The notes beneath the pieces are model-generated. The model ran no database searches, had not been told where the DNA came from, and worked only from the letters and a program-made list of their open reading frames with translations. A DNA stretch of 58,236 bases, from positions 8,001-66,236 of the forward strand of contig JAGDVO010000015.1 of the NCBI GenBank assembly GCA_023269715.1, written 5' to 3'. A program made the position numbers and the translations under genes. Of this stretch, positions 8,288-17,795 are shown one piece after another (within the stretch, counting starts at the first letter, position 1; every line of letters starts with the position of its first letter). This stretch comes from Thermosulfidibacter sp. (GTDB taxonomy: Bacteria > Thermosulfidibacterota > Thermosulfidibacteria > Thermosulfidibacterales > Thermosulfidibacteraceae).

Positions 8288-9189
8288 TCCCTTCCTTCCA
8301 TCACATCCTTTTCGATCGCCTTCCTCAAATCATCTATTGTAGCAAATTTTCTTTCTTCTCTCAATCTTCTAACAAAAAATATGCCAATCTTAGAACCGTA
8401 TAGATTCCCTGAAAAGTCAAGTATATGAGTTTCAACGCTCCTTATCCCACCTCCAAAAGTAGGATTCTTACCTACATTTGTAACACCTCTATAAATAGCA
8501 AAACCTAGATCTACAAAGGTAGCATAAACACCATCTGCCGGCACAACTTTATTTTCCGGGATTACATTAGCTGTAGGAAATCCTAGAACCATCCCCCTAC
8601 TAGCTCCTTTAATAACAGTTCCCAATAGCTTATAGGGTCTACCAAGAAGATGCCATACTTCCTCTACTCTCCCCTCTTTTACAAGTCTCCTTATTCTAGT
8701 ACTACTAACAGGCATCCCCTCATGATATACATGCTTGACTATTTCTACGTAAACACCAAATTTAGCAAGGTAATTTTTCATAAAATTTACATCTCCACTT
8801 CTATCCTTACCAAATCGGAAATCCTCGCCAACTATAACTATACCAGCTCTGAGTTTACCAACCATAACCTCGTTCAAAAATTTTTCAGGACTCATACTAA
8901 ACAAAGCCTCGCTAAACTCAAGGACAACGACCTCATCTACCCCTAAAAGCTTTAGTAGCCTTACCCTTTCCTCTAAAGGCATTAATAACAGGGACTCTCT
9001 ATCCCTTCCAAAAACACTGGCAGGATGCGGCCAAAATGTAAGAGCCACTATTTTCAGTTTTTCTGTCTTCTTGTAAAATTTAGCCTTTTTTAAAAGCTCC
9101 TGATGTCCTATGTGAACACCGTCAAAATTCCCAATAACAACTATAGTTCTCACCTCTAACGGCTGGAGGGAAAGTACATCTACAACCAT
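8248..9189 (-). CDS. ribF: Bifunctional riboflavin kinase / FAD synthetase
   Basis: 313 residues, the usual length. The N-terminal adenylyltransferase half has VIGNFDGVHIGHQELL and the STRIRRLVKEG segment. The C-terminal flavokinase half has GFPTANV, DGVYAT, NVGKNPTFGGG and VETHILDF. It converts riboflavin to FMN and then FAD in the cytoplasm. The start has only a weak ribosome binding site; it lies nine bases after the purC stop, so it may depend on translation from upstream. The 3' end overlaps the amidase start by 40 bases. Confidence 0.96.
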   Translation of the reverse strand: MVVDVLSLQPLEVRTIVVIGNFDGVHIGHQELLKKAKFYKKTEKLKIVALTFWPHPASVFGRDRESLLLMPLEERVRLLKLLGVDEVVVLEFSEALFSMSPEKFLNEVMVGKLRAGIVIVGEDFRFGKDRSGDVNFMKNYLAKFGVYVEIVKHVYHEGMPVSSTRIRRLVKEGRVEEVWHLLGRPYKLLGTVIKGASRGMVLGFPTANVIPENKVVPADGVYATFVDLGFAIYRGVTNVGKNPTFGGGIRSVETHILDFSGNLYGSKIGIFFVRRLREERKFATIDDLRKAIEKDVMEGREWLEWERLAFGLF

Positions 9190-9198
9190 ATCAAACCA

Positions 9199-10080
9199 TC
9201 ATAATGAAAGTATTATTCTTTCGATTGCTTTATACCTCTCCACAGTCTTTTCTATGACATCTCTAGGTAAAGGAGGAGCTGGTGGTTTTTTATCCCAATT
9301 TATCGACTCAACGTAATCCCTTACAAACTGCTTATCGAAATTCACTGGAGATTCTCCAGGTATATAAGTACTTGCATCCCAAAAACGTGATGAATCAGGT
9401 GTTAATAACTCATCTATTATGTATAAATTTCCATCCTCATCCAAACCAAATTCAAGTTTGGTATCAGCTAGTATTATTCCCTTCTCAACTAAAAGATCAT
9501 GAGCCCATTTATAAACATCAAGTGTTATATCCCTCATTCTCTCTGCAATGGTTCTGTCACCTACTATCTTTACAACAGTTTCAAAATCTATGTTTTCATC
9601 ATGCATACCTAGCTCTGCCTTTTTAGCAGGTGTGAATATTGGCTCCGAAAGCTTTTCAGCCAATTTCAACCCTGGAGGTAGTTTTATACCACATACTGTC
9701 CCTGTCTTCTCGTAATCCTTATAGGCACTTCCAAAAAGATACCCTCTAGACACACACTCCACATCCACCCTTTTCAATCTCTTTACAAGCACACTCCTTG
9801 TTATAAGTTCAGGATACTTTTTTATGAACTCAAGCTCCTTATCAGGCTCCGTAGACAAAATGTGATGTGGATATTTAACCATTGAAAACCACTTATTCGA
9901 AATCCTCGTCAAAATCTCACCCTTACCAGGTATACCTTCATTAAACACAACATCAAAAGCACTTATCCTATCCGTTGCTACTATCAGTAGCTTACCTTCA
10001 TCCACTTCGTATACATCCCTAACCTTACCAGAAAAGAGTTTTTTAAGTTCCAAAATGTTCGTCTCGGTAACCGCAACCAT
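9199..10080 (-). CDS. purC: SAICAR synthetase
   Basis: 293 residues of the longer, yeast-type SAICAR synthetase rather than the ~240-residue E. coli form. Family signatures include KLFSGKVRDVYEVD near the N-terminus, VATDRISAFDVVF, VECVSRGYLFGSAYKDY, TKLEFGLDEDGN and DELLTPDSSRFW. It joins CAIR and aspartate using ATP in de novo purine synthesis. No other pur gene is in the window. It lies between the thiolase gene (23-base gap) and ribF (9-base gap). Confidence 0.97.
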   Translation of the reverse strand: MVAVTETNILELKKLFSGKVRDVYEVDEGKLLIVATDRISAFDVVFNEGIPGKGEILTRISNKWFSMVKYPHHILSTEPDKELEFIKKYPELITRSVLVKRLKRVDVECVSRGYLFGSAYKDYEKTGTVCGIKLPPGLKLAEKLSEPIFTPAKKAELGMHDENIDFETVVKIVGDRTIAERMRDITLDVYKWAHDLLVEKGIILADTKLEFGLDEDGNLYIIDELLTPDSSRFWDASTYIPGESPVNFDKQFVRDYVESINWDKKPPAPPLPRDVIEKTVERYKAIERIILSL

Positions 10081-10103
10081 AGCTACCCCCGCTAGATTTA
10101 TAT

Positions 10104-11282
10104 TTATACTAACTCAACTATAACCGCAGTACCCATACCACCACCCTGACAAAGGGTAGCAAGCCCATATTTAACATTCCTTCTCCTCATTTCGTATAGA
10201 AGCGTAACCAATATTCTAGCTCCTGTCGCTCCAACCGGGTGACCCAAGGAAATTCCACTACCGTTTACGTTAACAATTGACACATCTAACCCAAGTCCTT
10301 TTATACAAGCAAGAGCTTGGGCAGCAAAGGCTTCATTAAGCTCTACAAGGCCTATATCATCCAATTTTAAACCTGCCCTCTCAAGAGCCTTTTTAGTGGC
10401 AGGAACTGGACCCCATCCCATTATTTGGGGTGGAACTCCGCAGGTAGCATAAGAAACGACTTTCGCAATAGGATTCAAATTATACCTCTTAATAGCCTCC
10501 TCTGAAACAACAAGCAAACAAGCTGCACCATCGTTTATTGAAGATGAATTCCCAGCAGTGACTGTTCCATCTTTTTTGAAAACCGGCTTCAGCTTTGAGA
10601 GATTCTCCAGTGTTGTATCCTCTCTAGGATGCTCGTCCACTTCAAAGATGAAAGAACCCTTCCTTGTTTTAACTTCTACGGGAATTATCTCCTCTTTAAA
10701 CTTTCCCTCTTTTATAGCCTTCACAGCTTTCACATGACTCTCATAGGCAAACTTATCCTGTTCTTCTCTCGAAATCTTGTGAATCTCTGCTAAATTCTCA
10801 GCAGTAACTCCCATATGCTGCCCATAAAACACACATATAAGACCATCATATAAAAGACCATCTTCCACTTCACCATGACCCAATCTATAACCCCACCTTG
10901 CATTTATAAGAAGATAGGGAACTGTACTCATACTTTCACAACCACCGGCAACTACAACATCAGCTTCACCTAACTTTATCATCTGAACAGCCATAATAAC
11001 AGACCTAAGACCACTAGCACACTGATTATTAAGCGTAATAGCTGGCACCTCAACCGGTACACCCGCCCATATCGAAGCCTGTCTCGCAGGATTAGCCTTT
11101 TGACCAGCCTGAAACACACATCCCATTATAACTTCATCGATAGTAGATGGATCTATACCATTTCTCTCTATCAAAGCCCTTACAACAATGGCACCCAGTT
11201 CCCCCGCCCTGAAATCCTTCAAACTACCACCAAAATCTCCTATTGGTGTCCTAACTCCATCAACTATATAGGCTTCCCTCAT
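10104..11282 (-). CDS. Acetyl-CoA acetyltransferase (thiolase)
   Basis: 392 residues, a typical biosynthetic-type thiolase length. The nucleophile is Cys88 in NNQCASGLR. The C-terminal catalytic elements are NEAFAAQ, GSGISLGHPVGATGAR and CQGGGMGTA. It condenses two acetyl-CoA to acetoacetyl-CoA, or runs in reverse to degrade. No beta-oxidation or polyhydroxybutyrate partner is nearby, so the direction is unknown. It is the first gene of the ten-gene minus-strand run and is divergent from cutA. AGGAGGGG lies just before the ATG. Confidence 0.95.
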   Translation of the reverse strand: MREAYIVDGVRTPIGDFGGSLKDFRAGELGAIVVRALIERNGIDPSTIDEVIMGCVFQAGQKANPARQASIWAGVPVEVPAITLNNQCASGLRSVIMAVQMIKLGEADVVVAGGCESMSTVPYLLINARWGYRLGHGEVEDGLLYDGLICVFYGQHMGVTAENLAEIHKISREEQDKFAYESHVKAVKAIKEGKFKEEIIPVEVKTRKGSFIFEVDEHPREDTTLENLSKLKPVFKKDGTVTAGNSSSINDGAACLLVVSEEAIKRYNLNPIAKVVSYATCGVPPQIMGWGPVPATKKALERAGLKLDDIGLVELNEAFAAQALACIKGLGLDVSIVNVNGSGISLGHPVGATGARILVTLLYEMRRRNVKYGLATLCQGGGMGTAVIVELV

Positions 11283-11395
11283 CTCCCCCTCCTAAAAAAA
11301 CTATATATCTTTGTTAAAATACCACAGGCTGTAGATCAAATCCACAAGTAGAAAATACAGTGTTTTCTTTATTTCAAAATTGTATAAAATAGCTT

Positions 11396-11416
11396 CCAAA
11401 GCTAAGCTTGGTTTTT
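11396..11416 (+). terminator. Short hairpin with T5 tract in the cutA leader region
   Basis: CCAA(A)GC and GCTTGG (11396-11411, one bulge, loop TAA) form a small stem followed directly by TTTTT (11412-11416). It lies between a -10-like TATAAA (near 11382) and the cutA start at 11484. It looks like a weak intrinsic terminator or leader attenuator on the plus strand. The stem has only six pairs, so it may be chance. Confidence 0.3.
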
Positions 11417-11483
11417 CGTTTTATACATGATAGTTTTTTAGATATATTTCGTGGAAAATTTTACCATCTATGGAGGTGAAAAG

Positions 11484-11804
11484 ATGAGTTATATAATGGT
11501 AATTACCACAACCGACAACAAGGAACTGGCAGAAAAAATAGCCATGGAGCTACTTGAGAAAAAACTAGCTGGATGCATTCAAATAATAGGACCGATAAAA
11601 AGTAGTTACTGGTGGAAAAACAAAATAGAAACTACTGAAGAATTCCTTGTATTTATAAAATCTAAAGAAGAACTTTTTGGCAGAATAGCAAAAACCATAA
11701 AAGAACTGCATTCATATACAGTTCCAGAAATCATAGCATTCCCGATCAAAAATGGATTAAAGGAATATCTAAACTGGCTTGATGATGTGTTAGAGGGCCC
11801 ATAA
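11484..11804 (+). CDS. cutA: CutA1 divalent-ion tolerance protein
   Basis: 106 residues, the standard CutA1 length. The core motifs are TTTDNKELAEKIA, KLAGCIQIIGPIKSSYWW, EEFLVFIKS and HSYTVPEIIAFPI. CutA1 forms very stable trimers and binds metals in vitro; its physiological role is uncertain. I start at ATG 11484 because GGAGGTGAA (from 11472) is well placed; the frame is open 11 codons further upstream but without a binding site. It is monocistronic, divergent from thiolase and convergent with the lactate permease gene. The stop codon sits inside the terminator hairpin. Confidence 0.95.
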   Translation: MSYIMVITTTDNKELAEKIAMELLEKKLAGCIQIIGPIKSSYWWKNKIETTEEFLVFIKSKEELFGRIAKTIKELHSYTVPEIIAFPIKNGLKEYLNWLDDVLEGP

Positions 11805-11814
11805 AATGGGCCTC
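11793..11814. terminator. Bidirectional hairpin between cutA and lactate permease gene
   Basis: GGCCCAT (11796-11802) pairs with ATGGGCC (11806-11812) around the loop AAA, with two further pairs possible across a one-base bulge. The hairpin overlaps the cutA stop codon. The T-tract is poor on both sides, so termination may be partial, but the convergent arrangement supports the role. Confidence 0.5.
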
Positions 11815-11821
11815 AACACAT

Positions 11822-13411
11822 TTACAAATAGGTCACAAATAGTACAGTCAAGAAACCGACAAATATAGACACAAAGATAACGGGTAATAGCACTTTTTTC
11901 AAAACTTCTGACTCTTCACTACCCTTAAGTCCGATCGTTGAAGCGGCATTTGTTATTTTGGACGGAGTAATAGCACTTGCTATACCACCCCCTACTGCAT
12001 GAGCTGCGTATATCCACATAAAAGCATTAGCGCCAAGAGTTTTCAAAGTCGCCTCGTACTGTATCTTCGCAAAAAGAACATTACTCGCAGTGGTAGAACC
12101 ACCAACAAAGGTACCTATAAGTCCTAGAACTGGAGAAATAAAGGAATAAAATCTTCCAAAGATATCAGCCAGAGTAATGCCAATTATCCTATCCATATTA
12201 TAATCCTTAAAATAGGAAGTAGGCGCAAGCTTACCATTAACAACATCCATGGCCGACCATGCCATAATGTAAGCAACAGCAAAAAACAGAGAATAGGCTA
12301 TAGTAGGTCCGATGATACGTTTCATCCACAAAACTGTTACCCTTCTCAAAGTTTCACCATTAGGACGATAGAAAATTATAGAAAATATAGTAGTCACAAG
12401 GATCCAAAACCAAACGTTGGAAAGTATATCAAAATCAACCTTCTGATCGGCTATCACCTTTATTATCTCAAATTCGCCGGGCAATTTGGAGAGATAACTC
12501 CTAATAGAGGGTATGTTTACTATAGCAGATAAGACTATAAGTAGTATAAAGGGAAAAGATGCTTTCAAGAATCTTTTGTCAAAAATTATTTTTTTGTGGG
12601 TTCCATCTGAGTTATTCCTGTAAAGGCAATGAGCAGTAATCATGGCCACAATACCAGCAAACATTCCTATTACTTCAACTGGTAGTATCTTCAACCATGA
12701 AGCTATAAGAGCAGAACCAGATAAGGCAAAAGAAACAATCGTAGCTTCTTTAAAGTTCCTTTTAACCGCGTCAATCCCCCCCACCGAGTACAACATCATA
12801 TATGCGAAAAAGGGAGTAACAAAGGGTAAGAATACGGCTATTTTTAAGGTATAGTCCCATATGAATGCACCCAAACTATCGATTCCTGGAACATGTACTT
12901 TGAAGGACTCAAAGGCAACCTTTGAAGGTAAGGTAATGGGAATCGAAAAAAGAGCAAAGGATGTAAGAGGATCGTAACAGAGAACAGCTATTAAAACTGA
13001 TGATATCGGAGAAAAGCCTAGCATTAAGAAAATAGGTGGGAAAAGGGCTGGTGTTACCATCCCAAGAGACGTAACAAGAGATCCAAATCCCATGCCTAGA
13101 AAAAGTATCTGTTCCTCTTTCTTCTTTGAAATTTTCTTCACATAGTCGATTATGACATCCAGATTTCCAGTCTCCTTAAGAAGAAAAATTAAATACATGG
13201 TAAAAATAACGGCAAGCGTAACACTCAAACCTTTTAATACACCTACAATGGAAGCAGAAATAGTAACTATAAAACTAGTTTTAAAGTAAAAGACAGCGAG
13301 TATGACAGATATCAACCAGCCAACTAGTGCCATAACCGTTCCAGATTGATAGAAAAACAGCATTCCTACAAGAACAATAAATATAGGTAAAACCGCTAAC
13401 ACGAAATCCAT
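11822..13411 (-). CDS. L-lactate permease family transporter
   Basis: 529 residues with about 13-14 hydrophobic segments, like LldP/LctP carriers (~550). The C-terminal region carries the family pattern FVGGSTTASNVLF, AAHAVGGGIASAITPSK and ASTIGLKGSEESEVLKK. It likely imports lactate or glycolate with protons across the inner membrane. No lactate dehydrogenase gene is adjacent. AGGAGG (13420-13425) is eight bases upstream of the ATG, and a TATAAT lies further up, suggesting a separate transcript from the efflux operon that ends at 13507. Confidence 0.88.
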   Translation of the reverse strand: MDFVLAVLPIFIVLVGMLFFYQSGTVMALVGWLISVILAVFYFKTSFIVTISASIVGVLKGLSVTLAVIFTMYLIFLLKETGNLDVIIDYVKKISKKKEEQILFLGMGFGSLVTSLGMVTPALFPPIFLMLGFSPISSVLIAVLCYDPLTSFALFSIPITLPSKVAFESFKVHVPGIDSLGAFIWDYTLKIAVFLPFVTPFFAYMMLYSVGGIDAVKRNFKEATIVSFALSGSALIASWLKILPVEVIGMFAGIVAMITAHCLYRNNSDGTHKKIIFDKRFLKASFPFILLIVLSAIVNIPSIRSYLSKLPGEFEIIKVIADQKVDFDILSNVWFWILVTTIFSIIFYRPNGETLRRVTVLWMKRIIGPTIAYSLFFAVAYIMAWSAMDVVNGKLAPTSYFKDYNMDRIIGITLADIFGRFYSFISPVLGLIGTFVGGSTTASNVLFAKIQYEATLKTLGANAFMWIYAAHAVGGGIASAITPSKITNAASTIGLKGSEESEVLKKVLLPVIFVSIFVGFLTVLFVTYL

Positions 13412-13454
13412 GACACAAACCTCCTATAGTAATAGTAAAAATATTTAAAACAGC

Positions 13455-13460
13455 ATTATA
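13455..13460 (-). promoter_or_regulatory. Consensus -10 element upstream of the lactate permease gene
   Basis: TATAAT occurs on the minus strand at 13455-13460, about 44 bases before the start codon. The -35 region is weak (no close TTGACA match at 16-18 bases), so activation by a regulator is possible. It lies in the 95-base gap after the efflux operon. Confidence 0.35.
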
Positions 13461-13506
13461 CAAGAATTCCTTTAACAATCACCTATACTCATTGTAAATC
13501 GGATAA

Positions 13507-14727
13507 TCAAGATCTTATCGACTCTATAGGATCGATCTTAGAAGCCTTATAAGCAGGATATAGACCTGCAAGAGTTCCAAAAACAACTATTGAAAAAAAA
13601 GCAACCACTATAGGTTTAATCGGAAAGATAAGAGGGTTTTTCATGACAGTGTTAACAATGATAGAAATAACAAAGCCTATAAAAACACCAAAAAAACCAC
13701 CTACAGAAGTCACCAAAAGTGACTCTATTAAAAACATAGTTAGAATATCCCTATTCGTTGCACCTATAGCCTTCCTAATGCCTATCTCCCTGAACCTCTC
13801 TCTTACAGACAGGATCATAGTTGCTGTTACACCAAATGTCCCAACTACAAGGGATATCAAAGAAACACAACCTATTATAAAAGAAAACATACCTACAGTT
13901 TTCGATTGTTCCTTTGCTATATCCTCATACTTAACGATAGTAAAATCTTTGAATTCTGGCTTTAAAATCCTATGTCTCTCTGTAAGCACCTTATCTATCG
14001 CCTTTTCTACAGATGGTAGGATCTTACCATTTTCACATTCTACCTCTATCGACTTTATATAATCCACATTGTCGAGCCTTCTTGTAGCAACGGTAACGGG
14101 CACAACTATAACATCATCAAGGTCTTGACCACTCATATCCGTGCCCTTCTTCTCCAAAACACCTATGACTCTAAAAGGTAACCTCGAAATCCTCAACATA
14201 CTACCTATGGGATCACTATCAAGAAACACCTCATCCTTTACCTTCCATCCTATAACAGCAACTAGATCACCTCTTGATACTTCCTTATCACTAAAAATTC
14301 TGCCAGTGTAGACGGTATACTTTTTTATTGCAAAATAGTTACTGTCGGTACCTACAACCCTTGTTGTGATCTTACGCCCACCTATTTCCACAACGACAGA
14401 TCCTATATCGTATATGGGAGCAATCCTCTTTATACCACAAATGTTCTTCAAAGCCTCTACATCATCTAACTTAAGCGTGGGCATTACTTCCATAACCACA
14501 CTTCTTCCACCTCTAACTCCAGCTTTACCAGCAAAAACAACCAGATTATTCATACCAAACTCTTCAAATTCTCTATCCACCTTAGCTTTTGAACTCTCAC
14601 CAACAGACACCATAACAAAGAGAGAAGCCACACCTATCAGAATACCCAAAATGCTAAAGAAAAGTCTCTTCTTCTTTGCTAAAACACCACCATATATAAG
14701 CTTATAGTATAAAAGGCTACTCTTCAT
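13507..14727 (-). CDS. MacB-type ABC transporter permease (second of two)
   Basis: 406 residues. One N-terminal membrane helix (about 18-42) is followed by a large periplasmic MacB core domain and three C-terminal helices with the FtsX-type segment (RFREIGIRKAIGATNRDIL, then LYPAYKASKIDPIESIR). It should move substrates or transmit mechanical force from ATP hydrolysis to the periplasmic adaptor rather than form a classical channel. The ATP-binding domain is a separate gene, unlike E. coli MacB. It overlaps the first permease by four bases (ATGA), so the two may form a heterodimer. Confidence 0.92.
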   Translation of the reverse strand: MKSSLLYYKLIYGGVLAKKKRLFFSILGILIGVASLFVMVSVGESSKAKVDREFEEFGMNNLVVFAGKAGVRGGRSVVMEVMPTLKLDDVEALKNICGIKRIAPIYDIGSVVVEIGGRKITTRVVGTDSNYFAIKKYTVYTGRIFSDKEVSRGDLVAVIGWKVKDEVFLDSDPIGSMLRISRLPFRVIGVLEKKGTDMSGQDLDDVIVVPVTVATRRLDNVDYIKSIEVECENGKILPSVEKAIDKVLTERHRILKPEFKDFTIVKYEDIAKEQSKTVGMFSFIIGCVSLISLVVGTFGVTATMILSVRERFREIGIRKAIGATNRDILTMFLIESLLVTSVGGFFGVFIGFVISIIVNTVMKNPLIFPIKPIVVAFFSIVVFGTLAGLYPAYKASKIDPIESIRS

Positions 14728-15950
14728 CTTATTAGAACTCCTGGTGGAATACTGGATGCCTTCCTAGCCGGGAATACTCCGAAGAAAAAGCTAACCAAAA
14801 GTAAACCTACAAGGACGAGTATAGAAAAATTGATAGGAACATAAAAGTACAAACTAGCAAACCTGGATATAAGCGCACTAAGTATGAAACCACCTAATAT
14901 ACCTGTAATACCACTTATCAGAGCTACAACAATAACTATGAATAAGTAGTGCAAGAAGATATCCTTGGAAGAAGCTCCAACTGCCATCCTTATCGCTATA
15001 ACTTTCATCTTATCCTCAATATTGGCGTACATGATGTTTACAACAACAACTCCTCCTACAACGATCGTTACAAGGGAAATCACAAGTAAGAATCCGGTTA
15101 TTACTCTACTTACTGCTGTCCTAAAGGCCACAATCTGGTCAGGGGTTATTATTCTAAAATCGTCCGGCTCACCCTCTTGGAGTTTATGTCTCTCCCTCAA
15201 TATCTTGGTAACAAGAGATTTTATGACGTCAAAATCCACTATCCTATCATCAAATATTATTTTTACACCATCCAAGTATGCTTTGTTCCTGTTAAATACC
15301 CTTGTATTCGCAGTGGTTATTGGTATGAGAACTCTATCGTCCAGTCTAAAAGACCCAATAGCACCCTTCCTTTCAAGAACACCTATAATCGTAAAGTAAA
15401 TCCCATTTATCTTTATCACCTTGCCCAGTGCATTACCGCCATAAAGCTCATCCTCTATAGCTGTGCCAACAACACAGACTTTAGCTTTAGAATCTATGTC
15501 AGCCTTACTGAAAAACCTACCCCTTGAAACATGCCAATTATTAACATCGGGATAATTAAGTGTTACACCAAAGACCATAGTAGTTCTAACATCCTTACCA
15601 TTAGAAACTTCCATAAAAGCCCTCTGAAAATAATCCAATTTCTTCACAAAATAAAGCCTTTTTAAAACTTCAACATCACCAAGAACAAGCGTATCACTCC
15701 TTGTAGTTGATGGTCCAAAAAACTTACCTCCTCCAGCCAAAATCAAGAAGGCATTACTACCAAAATTGAAACTCTCAAGTTGCTTAATAACCTGAATCTC
15801 AAAACCCTTACCAAGTGAGTAAACTGTCACCATTGAAGCAATACCAACAAAGAGAGAGATAACCATGAAGAAAAAGTATATCCTGGAATTTAAAATCTCA
15901 CTTAAAGCTTCTTTAAAAATCGAATAGTATCTATTCGATAAATTTACCAT
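14724..15950 (-). CDS. MacB-type ABC transporter permease (first of two)
   Basis: 408 residues with the same plan as its downstream neighbour: helix near 25-45, periplasmic MacB-type domain, then three helices with KMKVIAIRMAVGASSKDIF and the ending FPARKASSIPPGVLIR. The two permeases are clearly paralogues but quite diverged, which favours a heteromeric transporter using one shared ATPase. The gene overlaps the ATPase gene by 20 bases. Confidence 0.92.
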   Translation of the reverse strand: MVNLSNRYYSIFKEALSEILNSRIYFFFMVISLFVGIASMVTVYSLGKGFEIQVIKQLESFNFGSNAFLILAGGGKFFGPSTTRSDTLVLGDVEVLKRLYFVKKLDYFQRAFMEVSNGKDVRTTMVFGVTLNYPDVNNWHVSRGRFFSKADIDSKAKVCVVGTAIEDELYGGNALGKVIKINGIYFTIIGVLERKGAIGSFRLDDRVLIPITTANTRVFNRNKAYLDGVKIIFDDRIVDFDVIKSLVTKILRERHKLQEGEPDDFRIITPDQIVAFRTAVSRVITGFLLVISLVTIVVGGVVVVNIMYANIEDKMKVIAIRMAVGASSKDIFLHYLFIVIVVALISGITGILGGFILSALISRFASLYFYVPINFSILVLVGLLLVSFFFGVFPARKASSIPPGVLIR

Positions 15951-16614
15951 CTCTTATATGTTTTATTAATTTTGCCTTGCTAGCTACATTCATATCGTGA
16001 GTCACGACCACTATTGTTCTACCCTCTTCATTCAACATTCCGAATATCTCCATAACCTCTTCACTCGTCTTTGAATCAAGCGCACCTGTAGGTTCATCGG
16101 CAAGGATTATGGCTGGATCATTTATAAGGGCTCTTACTATAGCTACCCTTTGTCTCTGCCCTCCTGATAGTTCATTAGGTCTAAAGTTTATTCTCTCCCC
16201 CATATTCAGACGATTTAGAAGATAGATAGCCTTATCTATCTTTTCTTTTGTAATTCCATCTGCATAAACTGTAGGTAAAAGAACATTCTCCAAAACTGTA
16301 GCCCAAGGTATGAGATGAAATTCCTGAAAAACAAACCCTATCTTCTGATTCCTAATGCTTGCAAGCTCCCTCTCAGATAGTTTGGTAACCTCCACACCAT
16401 CAAGAATATACGAACCCGAGGTAGGCCTATCAAGACAACCGAGTATATTTAGAAGAGTGGTCTTACCAGAACCACTAGCACCCATTATAGCAACAAAATC
16501 ACCCTTATAAACATCTAAATTTATACTCTTCAGAATCTCATATTCCTCTTCGCCTATCCTGTAAACCTTTCTAATATCCCTTAGTTTTATAACAGGTTCT
16601 TTAATATCTACCAA
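15931..16614 (-). CDS. MacB/LolD-type ABC transporter ATPase
   Basis: 227 residues, the usual size of a stand-alone MacB/LolD ATPase. Walker A GASGSGKTT, Q-loop FVFQEFHLIPWATVLENV, signature LSGGQRQRVAIVRAL, Walker B ILADEPTGALD and H-loop VVTHD are all intact. It powers the two downstream permeases. Order and overlaps (7 bases with the adaptor gene, 20 with the permease) place it in the tetR-tolC-macA efflux operon. Confidence 0.95.
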   Translation of the reverse strand: MVDIKEPVIKLRDIRKVYRIGEEEYEILKSINLDVYKGDFVAIMGASGSGKTTLLNILGCLDRPTSGSYILDGVEVTKLSERELASIRNQKIGFVFQEFHLIPWATVLENVLLPTVYADGITKEKIDKAIYLLNRLNMGERINFRPNELSGGQRQRVAIVRALINDPAIILADEPTGALDSKTSEEVMEIFGMLNEEGRTIVVVTHDMNVASKAKLIKHIRDGKFIE

Positions 16615-17795
16615 ACTCCCACTACCTCGCCCTCTTTTAATCCATCAACGATCTCTATAAATCCGCCACTACTCCAACCAGTTTTAACCTCCCTTTTAAC
16701 CCACTTACCTTTTTCGTTCTTCACATAAACATAGCTTTTACCGTCAGCCTCTATCTTCACAGATGAAACAGGTACAACAAGGACATTCTCTCTTTTACCA
16801 GCTACTATCACTACATTAGCCGTCATTTCTGGCCTGAGTAAACCGTAGTAATTAGTAGTGATATCTATTGGAACGTTATAGAAGACTACGTTATTCCTGA
16901 TTATTGCACCAGGATATATAGTCCTCACCTTACCCTCAAAAACCTTATCGGGATAGGCATCAACAGTAAACCTAACTGGCATTCCAGGGGCTATCTTTCC
17001 TATATCGGTTTCATCAACATAGGCATCAACCTCAAGTCTAGAAAGATCTATCACCGTAATAAAGGTGGGAGCATTCAAACCAGCAACCACCGTCTCTCCT
17101 TCCTGGGTAGTAACATCGGACACTACACCAGAGATTGGTGAGTATATATAAGCATAGCCAAGTTTAACCCTTAAATTATTGAGTTCTTCCTTCGCCGAAT
17201 TTATACTCGCCTTTAAGTTTTCAACTTTAGTTCTGTATTCATTCTCAAGAGACTCCAAGAGTTTAACTTGATACTCGTAATTCGACTGTTTCACATTGAG
17301 ATCTTTCTCAACCTGATCCAGATCGACTTTAGCAGCAAGACCTTCGTTGTAAAGGGATAAGACTCTCTTATAGTTTAGCTTAGCAAGATTAAGCTCTGCC
17401 TTTGCACTTTGAACCATCTCTTTTTGAGCCTTTATTTTATAGGGATAGGTACCTTCAACCTCCTTCAATTGCGATTCAAGAGCCCTAATTTGCGCTTCCT
17501 GGGCTTTAACCTGAGCTTCAAGATCAGCATGTTCTATGATAGCTATCAACTGCCCTTTCTTAACAAAATCTCCTGTCTGGACAAAGAGCTTTTCAACTCT
17601 ACCAGAAATCCTGGCACCTACTTTAACACTTGCCCCCACTTGGGGTTTTACCGCACCTGTCGCAGATATCTCAAGAAAAACAGTTCCTCTTCTAACACTC
17701 AACTCCTTCTTCGGTACCAGATCTTCCTTCTTAGATTTACAGGCAGAAACTAGAAAAATTAACATGAGAACTAGTAAATACCTAAACCTCATCAC
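16608..17795 (-). CDS. MacA-like periplasmic adaptor (membrane fusion) lipoprotein
   Basis: 395 residues. It begins with a lipoprotein signal: a hydrophobic run ending in LVSAC, so Cys19 is the likely lipidation site. It then has the halves of a lipoyl domain (GRVEKLFVQTGDFVKKGQL and the matching later half), a long alpha-helical hairpin rich in Ala, Glu and Lys (about 85-215), and a beta-barrel region. It bridges the inner-membrane MacB-type permeases to TolC. It overlaps tolC by four bases (ATGA). Confidence 0.93.
   Translation of the reverse strand: MMRFRYLLVLMLIFLVSACKSKKEDLVPKKELSVRRGTVFLEISATGAVKPQVGASVKVGARISGRVEKLFVQTGDFVKKGQLIAIIEHADLEAQVKAQEAQIRALESQLKEVEGTYPYKIKAQKEMVQSAKAELNLAKLNYKRVLSLYNEGLAAKVDLDQVEKDLNVKQSNYEYQVKLLESLENEYRTKVENLKASINSAKEELNNLRVKLGYAYIYSPISGVVSDVTTQEGETVVAGLNAPTFITVIDLSRLEVDAYVDETDIGKIAPGMPVRFTVDAYPDKVFEGKVRTIYPGAIIRNNVVFYNVPIDITTNYYGLLRPEMTANVVIVAGKRENVLVVPVSSVKIEADGKSYVYVKNEKGKWVKREVKTGWSSGGFIEIVDGLKEGEVVGVW

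Noticed and set aside
13501-13520. Hairpin around AAGATCTT after the second permease gene as a terminator
   Set aside because: The stem is short, AT-rich and has no T-tract, so it is no better than chance.
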